Below the pieces are notes generated by a model, which saw nothing but the letters and a program-made list of their open reading frames with translations, was not told where the DNA came from and ran no database searches. Of a stretch of DNA of 30,621 nucleotides, positions 24,674-30,621 are shown in pieces (the stretch's first letter is position 1; every line of letters begins with the position of its first letter). The stretch is from IMG/VR virus record IMGVR_UViG_3300012964_000042, positions 1 through 30,621 of that record; one strand, 5' to 3'. The position numbers were made by a program, and so were the translations under genes. Source of the stretch: a virus.

Positions 24674-24918
24674 TTCTCATGCGCTCCTTCCAAACGGCCG
24701 AGGCGGCGGTCGTGTTGTTTCAACTCCGAGCGGATGTCGCGCTCGATCGCCAACCATGTCTCGTTCGTCTCTTTGAAACGGAGATCAATGCTGTCCAGTT
24801 TTGCGCTTACGCGCAATCCGATCCAGACAAGGACTGAGACCAATGCGCCTCCGGCGAGCATGAAGGCCCAGAGCAGGAAATTGATGATGGCTTGCGCGTG
24901 AGGTGCGAGAGAATCCAT
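24670..24918 (-). CDS. Single-TM coiled-coil protein, possible spanin or holin partner
   Basis: The start at ATG 24918 (82 residues) is preferred; the frame opens at 25008 inside the upstream gene. A single membrane helix, IINFLLWAFMLAGGALVSVLVW (22 residues in two halves: IINFLLWAFML and AGGALVSVLVW), is followed by a charged helix with heptad character, AKLDSIDLRFKETNETW and ERDIRSELKQHDRRLGRL. This layout fits an inner-membrane spanin subunit or a holin-associated protein. The position beside endolysin and holin supports a lysis role. Which of these applies is unsettled. Confidence 0.6.
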   Translation of the reverse strand: MDSLAPHAQAIINFLLWAFMLAGGALVSVLVWIGLRVSAKLDSIDLRFKETNETWLAIERDIRSELKQHDRRLGRLEGAHEK

Positions 24919-24928
24919 AGTGCTGGTC

Positions 24929-25897
24929 CTATAGAAGTGAGTATTGATACAACGTGCCGTTGCCGATATTGGCAATGTACATTTTAAGCCCGTCGAGACT
25001 GAACGCAAGCCCGTATGGGCTACTCACTTGCGCCGACGTATTGTAGGTTTTTCCTGAGTAAGCGCCTGTGGAAATATCAAATGCTGTAGCTAGTGTATAC
25101 TGATAGATGGTAGCCGCGGTAGCCTTAACAGCATATACCTTTGTCCCATCCGCACTCATCGATACTCCTGTAAGTGTCCCTACCCCAGTCTGCGCGCTGA
25201 CATTCAGCGATTTAGCCGCATATGAGCCAGTAGAAATATCCCATGGAGTTGAGAGCGTGTATTGATAGATAGTTGTATTGGCGTGCCCCGCCACGTACAT
25301 ATGTACCCCGTCTTGGCTAAAATAAACGCTATACGCTGTTGTATCTTGCGCTGTGATGGAAAGAGTCTTACTAGCATACACCCCAGTAGAAATATCCCAG
25401 GGAGCAGAGAGCGTGTATTGATACACAGTAGACGTACTTGATCCTTGCCCGAGCACATACAATTTCAGCCCGTCAGAACTGAAGGCCAGTCCTATAGGGA
25501 AAGTAACCAATCCCACAACGGCCAAGCTCTTTCCCGAGTACGAACCTGTTGAAAGGTCCCAAGGAGTTGCTAACGTGTACTGACAAACCGCGGTTCCCCC
25601 GCCGACTGTGTATACTTTCGTTCCATCAGTACTAAACGCTGTGCTATTTGGATTAGAAACCTGCGCGTTGACGCTGAGGCTTTTTCCAGAATATGCCGCT
25701 GTTGAGATATCCCAAGTCGCCCCGCTCAACGCCACCATTACTGCTCGTACGCTCATATTAGCTCCTTGACCCGTCTCGCCACATGGCGCCACGATTGGCG
25801 CAGCAGCGTAATTATTGCCCCCAGAATAAACACCCCCGCCTCCGCCACATCCAGCGAATACTACCAGAGCAACAGCGGTGCTGAGTCGTGTGATCAT
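24929..25897 (-). CDS. Five-repeat beta-propeller protein with lipoprotein signal
   Basis: The frame starts at an ATGA overlap at 25897 (322 residues). It begins MITRLSTAVALVVFAGCGG, a basic start, a hydrophobic core and a lipobox-like FAGC (Cys17), followed by a Gly run. From residue about 58 it has five repeats of some 48 residues, each with a WDISTGxY, KSLxVxAQ, DGTKxYV and YQYTL pattern. Such repeats should fold as beta-propeller blades. A second in-frame ATG (25756) has a strong AAGGAG and would give a 275-residue form without signal. The first start has only a weak site. It may be a surface lipoprotein, a virion appendage, or both. Confidence 0.75.
   Translation of the reverse strand: MITRLSTAVALVVFAGCGGGGGVYSGGNNYAAAPIVAPCGETGQGANMSVRAVMVALSGATWDISTAAYSGKSLSVNAQVSNPNSTAFSTDGTKVYTVGGGTAVCQYTLATPWDLSTGSYSGKSLAVVGLVTFPIGLAFSSDGLKLYVLGQGSSTSTVYQYTLSAPWDISTGVYASKTLSITAQDTTAYSVYFSQDGVHMYVAGHANTTIYQYTLSTPWDISTGSYAAKSLNVSAQTGVGTLTGVSMSADGTKVYAVKATAATIYQYTLATAFDISTGAYSGKTYNTSAQVSSPYGLAFSLDGLKMYIANIGNGTLYQYSLL
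25762..25767 (-). promoter_or_regulatory. Strong internal ribosome site in propeller gene
   Basis: On the minus strand this reads AAGGAG, five bases ahead of the in-frame ATG at 25756-25754. It is stronger than anything ahead of the 25897 start. This favours a shorter product beginning MSVRAVMVALSG, or two products from one gene. Confidence 0.6.
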
Positions 25898-26817
25898 GAT
25901 AAGCCTGCGCCTGAGATCATCCATTTCGTAGCTGTAATCTTCACAGCCGTAGCGATGCCGTTTGCCGCAAGAGTCCGGCTTCCAGTAGCCCCACTTGGGG
26001 ACCACATAAGAGTATCGGTATTGATCGCGATCGTCACCGTATTTACCTCATTGATGAAGGTCAGCGTTGTTCCAATCGTGTAGGCCACACTTGCATTCGC
26101 TGCGATGGTGAACACCCGTGCGACGTTATCCGCCACGGGATGCAGGATGTGCTTATTCGCATCAGTCAGCACTGTTGTATACGCCGCGTTCTGGCTATTC
26201 TGTAAGATCGGCAAGTTTATATTCGCCGAGCCGTCAAAACTTGTTCCGTCGATTGTCCTTGATGTAGTTAGCGCAGCCGCCGTTGTAGCCGTCGCCGCAT
26301 TACCCGTGCAAGATCCTGAGCTGCCGCTGACATTTCCTGTCACGTTCCCCGTGACATTACCGGTGACATTCCCCGTCACGTTCCCCGTCAGGGAGCCTAC
26401 GATCGCCCCGACATCACTTCCAGCGCGGACTACGTTTGTTCCGTCGCAATAGAGCCAAGCGGTCTGTCCTTGAGTCACCGCGATGCCGGCGCCAGCCGCG
26501 GTCTTGAAAGTCGTTGTGAATGCCCCGGTGTTGCCGTTGTAGACGAGGTACAGCTTTGATGAAGTTGGGACGATCACTGCGCGGTTACCGGTGAGCACAC
26601 CGGAAGTTCGAACCACTGCGCATCGCGCCTCGTCTGCGGCACCATTGATGGCCGTCAAGGTGTAATCCGCCGTCGTCACCGTCACATTCGCCGTACCGGC
26701 GATCGCGGCCTCCAACAGCGTACCGATGTTGGTATTGTTCGTCGTACCCCAACTACCCGCGAGTTCCCCTGTCGCCGGGAGTTCTGTTCGCAGCAAGGCG
26801 CTATATGTACTTGGCAT
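25894..26817 (-). CDS. Tail fibre-like protein with TGNV repeats
   Basis: A 307-residue protein starting MPSTYSALLRTELPATGELA and GSWGTTNNTNI, a beginning I have seen in fibre-like proteins of environmental phages. The middle has five TGNV units, then a Ser/Gly turn and TGNAATATTAAAL, matching fibre shaft regions that trimerise. The C-terminal part is beta-rich (ILHPVADNVARVFTIAANAS) and ends in TKWMISGAGLS, reminiscent of fibre tip domains. AGGA lies ahead of the start. It ends in an ATGA overlap with the propeller gene, which may encode a partner. Confidence 0.78.
   Translation of the reverse strand: MPSTYSALLRTELPATGELAGSWGTTNNTNIGTLLEAAIAGTANVTVTTADYTLTAINGAADEARCAVVRTSGVLTGNRAVIVPTSSKLYLVYNGNTGAFTTTFKTAAGAGIAVTQGQTAWLYCDGTNVVRAGSDVGAIVGSLTGNVTGNVTGNVTGNVTGNVSGSSGSCTGNAATATTAAALTTSRTIDGTSFDGSANINLPILQNSQNAAYTTVLTDANKHILHPVADNVARVFTIAANASVAYTIGTTLTFINEVNTVTIAINTDTLMWSPSGATGSRTLAANGIATAVKITATKWMISGAGLS
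26329..26388 (-). repeat. Five tandem 12-bp units coding TGNV
   Basis: Five consecutive 12-base units (26329, 26341, 26353, 26365, 26377), such as CACGTTCCCCGT and GACATTCCCCGT on the + strand, each encode TGNV. The units differ at wobble positions, so the repeat is maintained at the protein level. The copy number could vary by slippage. Confidence 0.8.
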
Positions 26818-26825
26818 GGTCTATC

Positions 26826-27428
26826 CTATCTGAAATCGTTCATTCGGTTCTGGGCGGTCACTGCCTTCAACTCTGCGAGCAGCACATCGTATGCGGCCTT
26901 ATAGTACGCCATGATATCGGCGGAGCCTTTCATGAAAATGTAGGCGTGAAGCAGCGAAGCATAAAGCAGCAGGTTCTCGAAGTTGTCACCCAACCAGGTG
27001 TTCGTCGCGGTCACGATCGAGGTCGGCACTGCAAGATAGTGAAACGTCACTGTGTACGCCAGATCGGGCGTCGGGCCAAGAACCAACGTCGTCGCATCCT
27101 GCTGGGCGTAAAACTTTGGCGGCGCCAGCGTGCCGCTTACCGGGTACATCTCAGTGATGTACTCCACCGCCTTTGGCAAAAGATTCACAACACCAGCGGC
27201 CGTCGTGATCTCGACCGCCTTGCCGGCGATATAGTCCGTAGGGAGCGTCAGCGACCGGTTACCAACCGTAGCTGTTCCAGTCGTCGTCTTCCGAGTTGGG
27301 GGCAATTTCGCCTCCATGTAGATCTGCCGTTCCGCTAGTTGGACGAACCTGGGGATCTCCGCGAGAAACACCGGGTCATTGTTCTGGGTCCAGCTCTCGA
27401 TCGCCGCAGCCAGTGTAGCGTAGTTCAC
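26826..27428 (-). CDS. Adaptor-like head-tail protein
   Basis: A 200-residue protein starting with GTG in a GTGA overlap. It begins with a helical part, FVQLAERQIYMEAKLPPTR, followed by strands such as GNRSLTLPTDYI and KAVEITTAAGVV. A final helical block follows, FENLLLYASLLHAYIFMKG. This alternation of helical bundle and beta segment matches phage adaptor proteins of the SU10/HK97 gp6-like group that sit below the portal. A second adaptor-like protein is encoded at 29032-29742, so this may form a different ring of the neck. Confidence 0.7.
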   Translation of the reverse strand: MNYATLAAAIESWTQNNDPVFLAEIPRFVQLAERQIYMEAKLPPTRKTTTGTATVGNRSLTLPTDYIAGKAVEITTAAGVVNLLPKAVEYITEMYPVSGTLAPPKFYAQQDATTLVLGPTPDLAYTVTFHYLAVPTSIVTATNTWLGDNFENLLLYASLLHAYIFMKGSADIMAYYKAAYDVLLAELKAVTAQNRMNDFR

Positions 27429-27607
27429 TTCTTAAACCCTTTCAAGGTCTCCGCAAGCCGGGCGCGTTTACCAGTCACTCCAGGTTTCTTCGCCGCAGCA
27501 GCGAGCTTCTTGGCCGGGATGGTCTTGCCTTCCTTGACCCCTAGACTTTCCCGAAGTTTTCCTTTATTCTTCGGACTAATAGCTTTCTGTATCCATTTCT
27601 CTGCCAT
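27425..27607 (-). CDS. Small Lys-rich protein
   Basis: The start at 27607 follows AGGAG on the minus strand and gives 60 residues; a longer frame from 27673 lies inside the HNH gene. The product, with AEKWIQKAISPKNKGKLRES, then GKTIPAKKLAAAAKK, then RARLAETLKGFKK, matches a highly basic small protein common in phage structural regions. It may be packaged with DNA or bind nucleic acid, but its function is unknown. Its start codon overlaps that of the divergent HNH gene. Confidence 0.75.
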   Translation of the reverse strand: MAEKWIQKAISPKNKGKLRESLGVKEGKTIPAKKLAAAAKKPGVTGKRARLAETLKGFKK

Positions 27608-28154
27608 GTCAAATGCTCCTAGAAAAGTTGAAGGCCGAGGCAAAATAACTCTCATTTGCCCTATTTGCGCCAAAGAGTTTTCTATCTTCCGCTGTCATTA
27701 TAGAGGGAAAACTAATGCTTGCTCCAAGCAATGTTCGAGGCAAATACGGCCTTATCGCCCGCAAACTCGAATCCCGCACACCTGCAAAACATGCGGTAGG
27801 GTATTTACCACTCGTAAAGGATGGGGAGGTACTGGAGATTACTGCTCGGATGCGTGCCGTCATGTGGGGCATGGAGTAGCTACTTCTGGTCCTAATCACC
27901 CTAACTGGAAAGGCGGAAAAAGCAAACGAACGCATACAACCCGCAGAGTAATCAACGACGTTGTTACAGAACGCGGGCGCTGCGAAATCTGCTCCGCCGT
28001 TGCGGATCTTCAGGGGCATCATATCAAATCTCATTCTGCGTACCCTTCGGAAAGAGCTAACCCCGAGAATATACAAGTACTCTGTCGTATATGCCATGCT
28101 AAGAAACACCCAAAATTAGCCAGGTTTATTCTGGCTGGTAGGACACACGCTTGA
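27606..28154 (+). CDS. HNH homing endonuclease
   Basis: A 182-residue protein on the opposite strand from all surrounding genes. Two cysteine knuckles come first: CPIC (18-21) with CSKQC (39-43), and CKTC (60-63) with CSDAC (80-84). PNHPNWKGGKS is a NUMOD-like DNA-binding stretch. The HNH core then has CEIC (126-129), HH (138-139), NPENIQVLC with Asn155, and CHAKKH. The first start codon, 27606, overlaps the start of the divergent 60-aa gene and has no ribosome site. The region looks more A/T-rich than its neighbours. It is probably a selfish free-standing homing gene inserted between structural genes. Confidence 0.87.
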   Translation: MSNAPRKVEGRGKITLICPICAKEFSIFRCHYRGKTNACSKQCSRQIRPYRPQTRIPHTCKTCGRVFTTRKGWGGTGDYCSDACRHVGHGVATSGPNHPNWKGGKSKRTHTTRRVINDVVTERGRCEICSAVADLQGHHIKSHSAYPSERANPENIQVLCRICHAKKHPKLARFILAGRTHA

Positions 28155-28157
28155 TGC

Positions 28158-28502
28158 TCATACCTGCCTCCCTTTGGTCTTGCCGCGCTGCACACAGCCG
28201 TCGCCGCGGGCCTTGGACTTGACCTGACCACCGCGTTTGTAGCCGCCCGCCTCGTCTGCTGCAGTATCGATCCTGCGCGTGCGCTCGGCGATGGTCTTGG
28301 CGATGTTCGGCGTGACCGCCTCTTTTGCACGGGCGCCGAGTTCCTTGATTCGATCTTTCACAGCTTCGCTATACGTGGGGTAGTCCTCGGGAATACCAGC
28401 TTCCCGGCGGGCGATGCGGCGCTTTGTCTCTTCCAGGAGGGCTTGGCCGCCATCAGCGTAACAGCGCTTGCGCGCAACCATGGTTTTCTTCTTGATCGGC
28501 AT
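28158..28502 (-). CDS. Small basic virion-associated protein
   Basis: A 114-residue basic protein. It begins MPIKKKTMVARKRCYADGG, has a helical middle (EAVKDRIKELGARAKEAV), and ends in GGYKRGGQVKSKARGDGC and QRGKTKG. The YADGG and RGGQVKSK parts recall glycine-pair motifs in other virion proteins of this window. The ending matches a group of small structural-region proteins of environmental phages. No enzymatic function can be seen. It lies just upstream of the HNH insertion. Confidence 0.72.
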   Translation of the reverse strand: MPIKKKTMVARKRCYADGGQALLEETKRRIARREAGIPEDYPTYSEAVKDRIKELGARAKEAVTPNIAKTIAERTRRIDTAADEAGGYKRGGQVKSKARGDGCVQRGKTKGRQV

Positions 28503-28512
28503 GATCGTCTCC

Positions 28513-28737
28513 TTATCCGTTGTAGCTGAACTTCTTACCTTTTACGGCAGCACCGGTGCCGCGCATGACGCCTCCGGCGGAACACTTGGCCATGCCGCCT
28601 TTCTTCAGGCCCTTAGCCTTCATCTGCCTGCGGTCGAAGGCTTCCTCTTGCTTCGAGCCTTCTTTTCCTTTGCCTTTCACTTCCTTGTCGTACTTGGATT
28701 TCTCGAACTCTTTCAGTGTCATCTTTTTCTTTGCCAT
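28513..28737 (-). CDS. Small Lys/Gly-rich virion-associated protein
   Basis: A 74-residue basic protein. After a Lys-rich start, MAKKKMTLKEFEKSKYD, it has a glycine-pair end: LKKGGMAKCSAGGVMRGTG and AVKGKKFSYNG. The RGTGAAxKGxKF ending recurs in small phage proteins next to neck genes. It resembles the 28158-28502 product in general form and may come from the same family. The function is unknown. Confidence 0.72.
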   Translation of the reverse strand: MAKKKMTLKEFEKSKYDKEVKGKGKEGSKQEEAFDRRQMKAKGLKKGGMAKCSAGGVMRGTGAAVKGKKFSYNG

Positions 28738-28746
28738 GGGGTTCTC

Positions 28747-29025
28747 CTAGCGGTCGAGGCGGTCACCCGTTGTTGGGCTCACTGCCGGGGTTAGCGTCCT
28801 GTCATCATTGCGGGCCGGGCGCGGGGCCTGTAGAGCTTGAGGATCGAATACCTTAAAGGTTCCCAATTTGTACTGCGGATGATCGGCCTCCCAGCACTCA
28901 GGGCATACGCGCAAGTTCACCCGCTTCATGCGGATCGTCAGGAACTTCAACGTCTTCAGCGGGCGCGTGAACCCGCATCGGTCACAATCGCCGACAGCTT
29001 GCTTTTCCGATGCGAACTGGGCCAT
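28747..29025 (-). CDS. Zinc-ribbon virion-region protein
   Basis: A 92-residue protein with four cysteines in a ribbon arrangement: CDRC (14-17) and CPEC (41-44). ADHPQYKLG and FDPQALQAPRP follow. This order is typical of small zinc-ribbon proteins encoded near phage neck and head genes. They may bind DNA or stabilise a virion joint. There is no catalytic site. It is followed by two small basic genes in the same direction. Confidence 0.75.
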   Translation of the reverse strand: MAQFASEKQAVGDCDRCGFTRPLKTLKFLTIRMKRVNLRVCPECWEADHPQYKLGTFKVFDPQALQAPRPARNDDRTLTPAVSPTTGDRLDR

Positions 29026-29031
29026 ATCAAA

Positions 29032-29742
29032 TCACCTGTAGTAGTGTCTCGGCACCGCGCGGAACGACGCGCGCTCGCGATCTTCCTCGATGAACAACTG
29101 GAACTGCTCGTCGTACACCGCCTTCAGCTCCGGCAGACGCTCCGGTGCCCGCTTCATGCCCAGATAATACGCCAAACCTGAGACAAGTGCAGGGATTGCA
29201 CGGGCGGTAACGTCCATGGTTAGACCGCCGTCAACGCCTGTGTCCTGTATCCGGCGCATGCGCCAATAGACCAAGGTGTACGACGTATCCGGGGGCACTG
29301 GCCACACAGTCACGGTAGGTGCAGCGGCCTGACGGTCAATGTAGAACTGCACCGGACGGCCGGGAGAATCCTTCGAAGGGATCGCGGAATACTCGCCGAG
29401 CGACAATCGGCCGATGGCCAGATCCGTGTTCACCCCCCCAGTGGTAGTCCGGATGACAACGTCGAGGAGATCAATGGTGTCCGCCGGCAGCGTGTAGGTC
29501 TTCGTGTTCGCCAGTAAGGGGATCGACGCTGATGTGATCGTCCAGAGATGCACCTGGCGGTTCGCCCATTCAAGCCCCAGGATGTTGAGGCTCCGGCGCG
29601 CGGTGCGCACGTCGTATCCAGTGGTGCTCTCAATACCAACGCGTTCGTATGCTTCCTCGATGAGCTCGGAGACATCCGGATTGAACCGCGCCGTACCCGA
29701 TGTGGATACGCTGACGCCTGATGGAGTGGTGATTATGGTCAT
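29032..29742 (-). CDS. Head-tail adaptor protein (P22 gp4/SU10-like)
   Basis: A 236-residue protein. It begins with a Ser/Thr-rich stretch, then ELIEEAYERVGIE and YDVRTARRSLNILGLEWANR, the helical core of adaptors that sit on the portal ring. Beta segments follow (YTLPADTIDLLDVVI, PTVTVWPVPPDTSYTLVYW). The end has a helical ALVSGLAYYLGMKRAPER and EEDRERASFR block. This pattern matches podovirus adaptors. It probably extends the portal and takes up the tail hub encoded at 21888-23753. Confidence 0.82.
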   Translation of the reverse strand: MTIITTPSGVSVSTSGTARFNPDVSELIEEAYERVGIESTTGYDVRTARRSLNILGLEWANRQVHLWTITSASIPLLANTKTYTLPADTIDLLDVVIRTTTGGVNTDLAIGRLSLGEYSAIPSKDSPGRPVQFYIDRQAAAPTVTVWPVPPDTSYTLVYWRMRRIQDTGVDGGLTMDVTARAIPALVSGLAYYLGMKRAPERLPELKAVYDEQFQLFIEEDRERASFRAVPRHYYR

Positions 29743-29745
29743 GGG

Positions 29746-29922
29746 TTACTGACCACCAGCGCTACGCATTGCTGCGTCTTGCTTGTCCGCTGCGGCGTCA
29801 AAATTCTTCTGGATCTCAGCGTTTATGTGCGCGATGAGTGGCGCCGCGAGCCGATATGGGAGCTCTTTTACAGCCGCGTCAAGAATAGCCAGCTGTTGTT
29901 TGTCGAATGTCAAAGTAACCAT
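29746..29922 (-). CDS. Small 58-aa protein
   Basis: A 58-residue frame behind a strong AAGGAG (six bases before ATG 29922). The product begins MVTLTFDKQQLAILDAAV, continues with LPYRLAAPLIAHINAEIQK and ends AAMRSAGGQ. It is probably mostly helical. It lies between the fibre-like partial gene and the adaptor gene, with four-base spacing to the latter. No family is recognised. Confidence 0.75.
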   Translation of the reverse strand: MVTLTFDKQQLAILDAAVKELPYRLAAPLIAHINAEIQKNFDAAADKQDAAMRSAGGQ

Positions 29923-29931
29923 TTCGTCTCC

Positions 29932-30621
29932 TTAGTACCCAGTTGCGGTGCAGGCCAAAACAGTTCCTGTCGGCCATGCCAATGCCGCGCCGGTAGATAC
30001 GCTGTAGTTTGTGATCGTGACGGACGTTGCGCTAGTAGCCACAGCTTCGGTTCTAGAATCCGCTTGCGGTGCGCCAGCGGGGCGCACGACTACGTTCCAG
30101 CCGGTCGTGGCGGCGGGCATAGTGATAACACCGCTAGTTGCCGTTCCTCCTGTTCCTACATTGATGTTGAAGGTGGCTGTGCCATTGCTCGATACGATAG
30201 CAGGCGTTGTTCCAAAACCAGAAGCAATGGTTGGAGCAATACCGCTAAATAATATGTTGCCAATGAACCCATAGCTTACAGACGCAGAAATAGAACCTGT
30301 AACATCGACAGTTCTAACTGGCGCGGATGTTCCGCCAAATTTTGTGTTTCCTGCAAAAGCGTTATTGGCTGTTCCGCCAGCAACGAAATTCCACGCTCCT
30401 GCAGCTGACGTAATCGCAGAGTAAAATCCGTAGTTACTGGTTGCGCCAGTTAGCGTAGAAGTAGCTAAAAATCCGTACTGTGTTGTTACGGTAGATCCCG
30501 CACCAAAAGTTCCTTGCGCCGCGCTGAAATGGGTAAGCGAACTCAGCGTAAACGCCGCGGCTTGCGTTGAAGCAAGCGAACTGAAATAGTTTGCCTGCGT
30601 TGTAACGTCTGACAGTATTTG
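29932..30621 (-). CDS. Tail fibre-like protein, C-terminal 229 residues
   Basis: The frame stays open from TAA (29932-29934) to the right edge, so the start lies outside the window. The Gly/Ala/Ser/Thr-rich product contains repeat-like blocks: [40 protein letters not shown], and [15 protein letters not shown], a type seen in fibres of environmental phages. The last 62 residues ([12 protein letters not shown] onward, ending in LACTATGY) look like a small beta-domain tip. Its place at the upstream end of the minus-strand genes suggests an appendage gene near head genes. Confidence 0.8.
   Translation of the reverse strand, partial: QILSDVTTQANYFSSLASTQAAAFTLSSLTHFSAAQGTFGAGSTVTTQYGFLATSTLTGATSNYGFYSAITSAAGAWNFVAGGTANNAFAGNTKFGGTSAPVRTVDVTGSISASVSYGFIGNILFSGIAPTIASGFGTTPAIVSSNGTATFNINVGTGGTATSGVITMPAATTGWNVVVRPAGAPQADSRTEAVATSATSVTITNYSVSTGAALAWPTGTVLACTATGY

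Noticed and set aside
27609-28109. A 166-codon frame on the - strand opposite the HNH gene
   Set aside because: The + strand has clear CxxC and HNH residues. The antisense frame shows no motif, although it lies in the same direction as the virion genes.
1-30621. CRISPR array, rRNA, integrase or insertion sequence
   Set aside because: No regularly spaced repeats, rRNA-like sequence, recombinase motifs or transposase genes were seen anywhere in the window.

Overview
This window looks like part of the genome of a tailed double-stranded DNA phage, probably a short-tailed podovirus infecting a Gram-negative host. It is GC-rich and tightly packed: most genes meet at ATGA or TAATG overlaps. It divides into two opposed halves. 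Bases 1-9997 (+ strand) hold DNA-metabolism genes. Bases 10002-30621 (- strand, read right to left) hold virion, appendage and lysis genes. I see no tRNA, rRNA, CRISPR array or integrase. Terminase, portal, major capsid and DNA polymerase genes were not found and probably lie outside the window.

Left half, in order: the tail of a DUF3310-like protein; a RecB/Cas4-like PD-(D/E)XK nuclease; three small tandem proteins sharing a C-terminal motif; an HNH-like basic protein; a SNF2-type helicase whose likely start codon is not ATG; a small protein that seems to be frameshifted; a near-consensus sigma70 promoter followed by a probable structured RNA closed by a perfect 26-bp stem; four genes that include a RyR-domain protein and a probable single-strand DNA-binding protein; small regulatory and membrane proteins; a large primase-helicase; and a 68-aa protein. 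Together they suggest primer synthesis, unwinding, strand protection and nucleolytic processing of phage DNA.

Right half, in transcription order from the right edge: a truncated fibre-like protein; a 58-aa protein; an adaptor-like protein; a zinc-ribbon protein and small basic proteins, interrupted by an HNH endonuclease on the + strand; a second adaptor-like protein; a fibre-like protein with TGNV repeats; a five-repeat beta-propeller with a lipoprotein signal; a lysis group (TM/coiled-coil protein, M15-type endolysin, 3TM holin); a P22 gp10-like tail/stabilisation protein; further fibre and DUF4376 proteins; a membrane protein; three glutamine/glycine/alanine-rich probable ejection proteins with a GNAT acetyltransferase among them; and a 1795-aa polyvalent PLxRFG/metallopeptidase-like protein.

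The parts that seem least described are the promoter-linked structured RNA (3879-4107), the three-paralogue cassette (816-1701), the possible two-form lipoprotein propeller (24929-25897) and the glycine-pair motif shared by several virion proteins. Protein family calls come from motif recognition by eye, without database searches.
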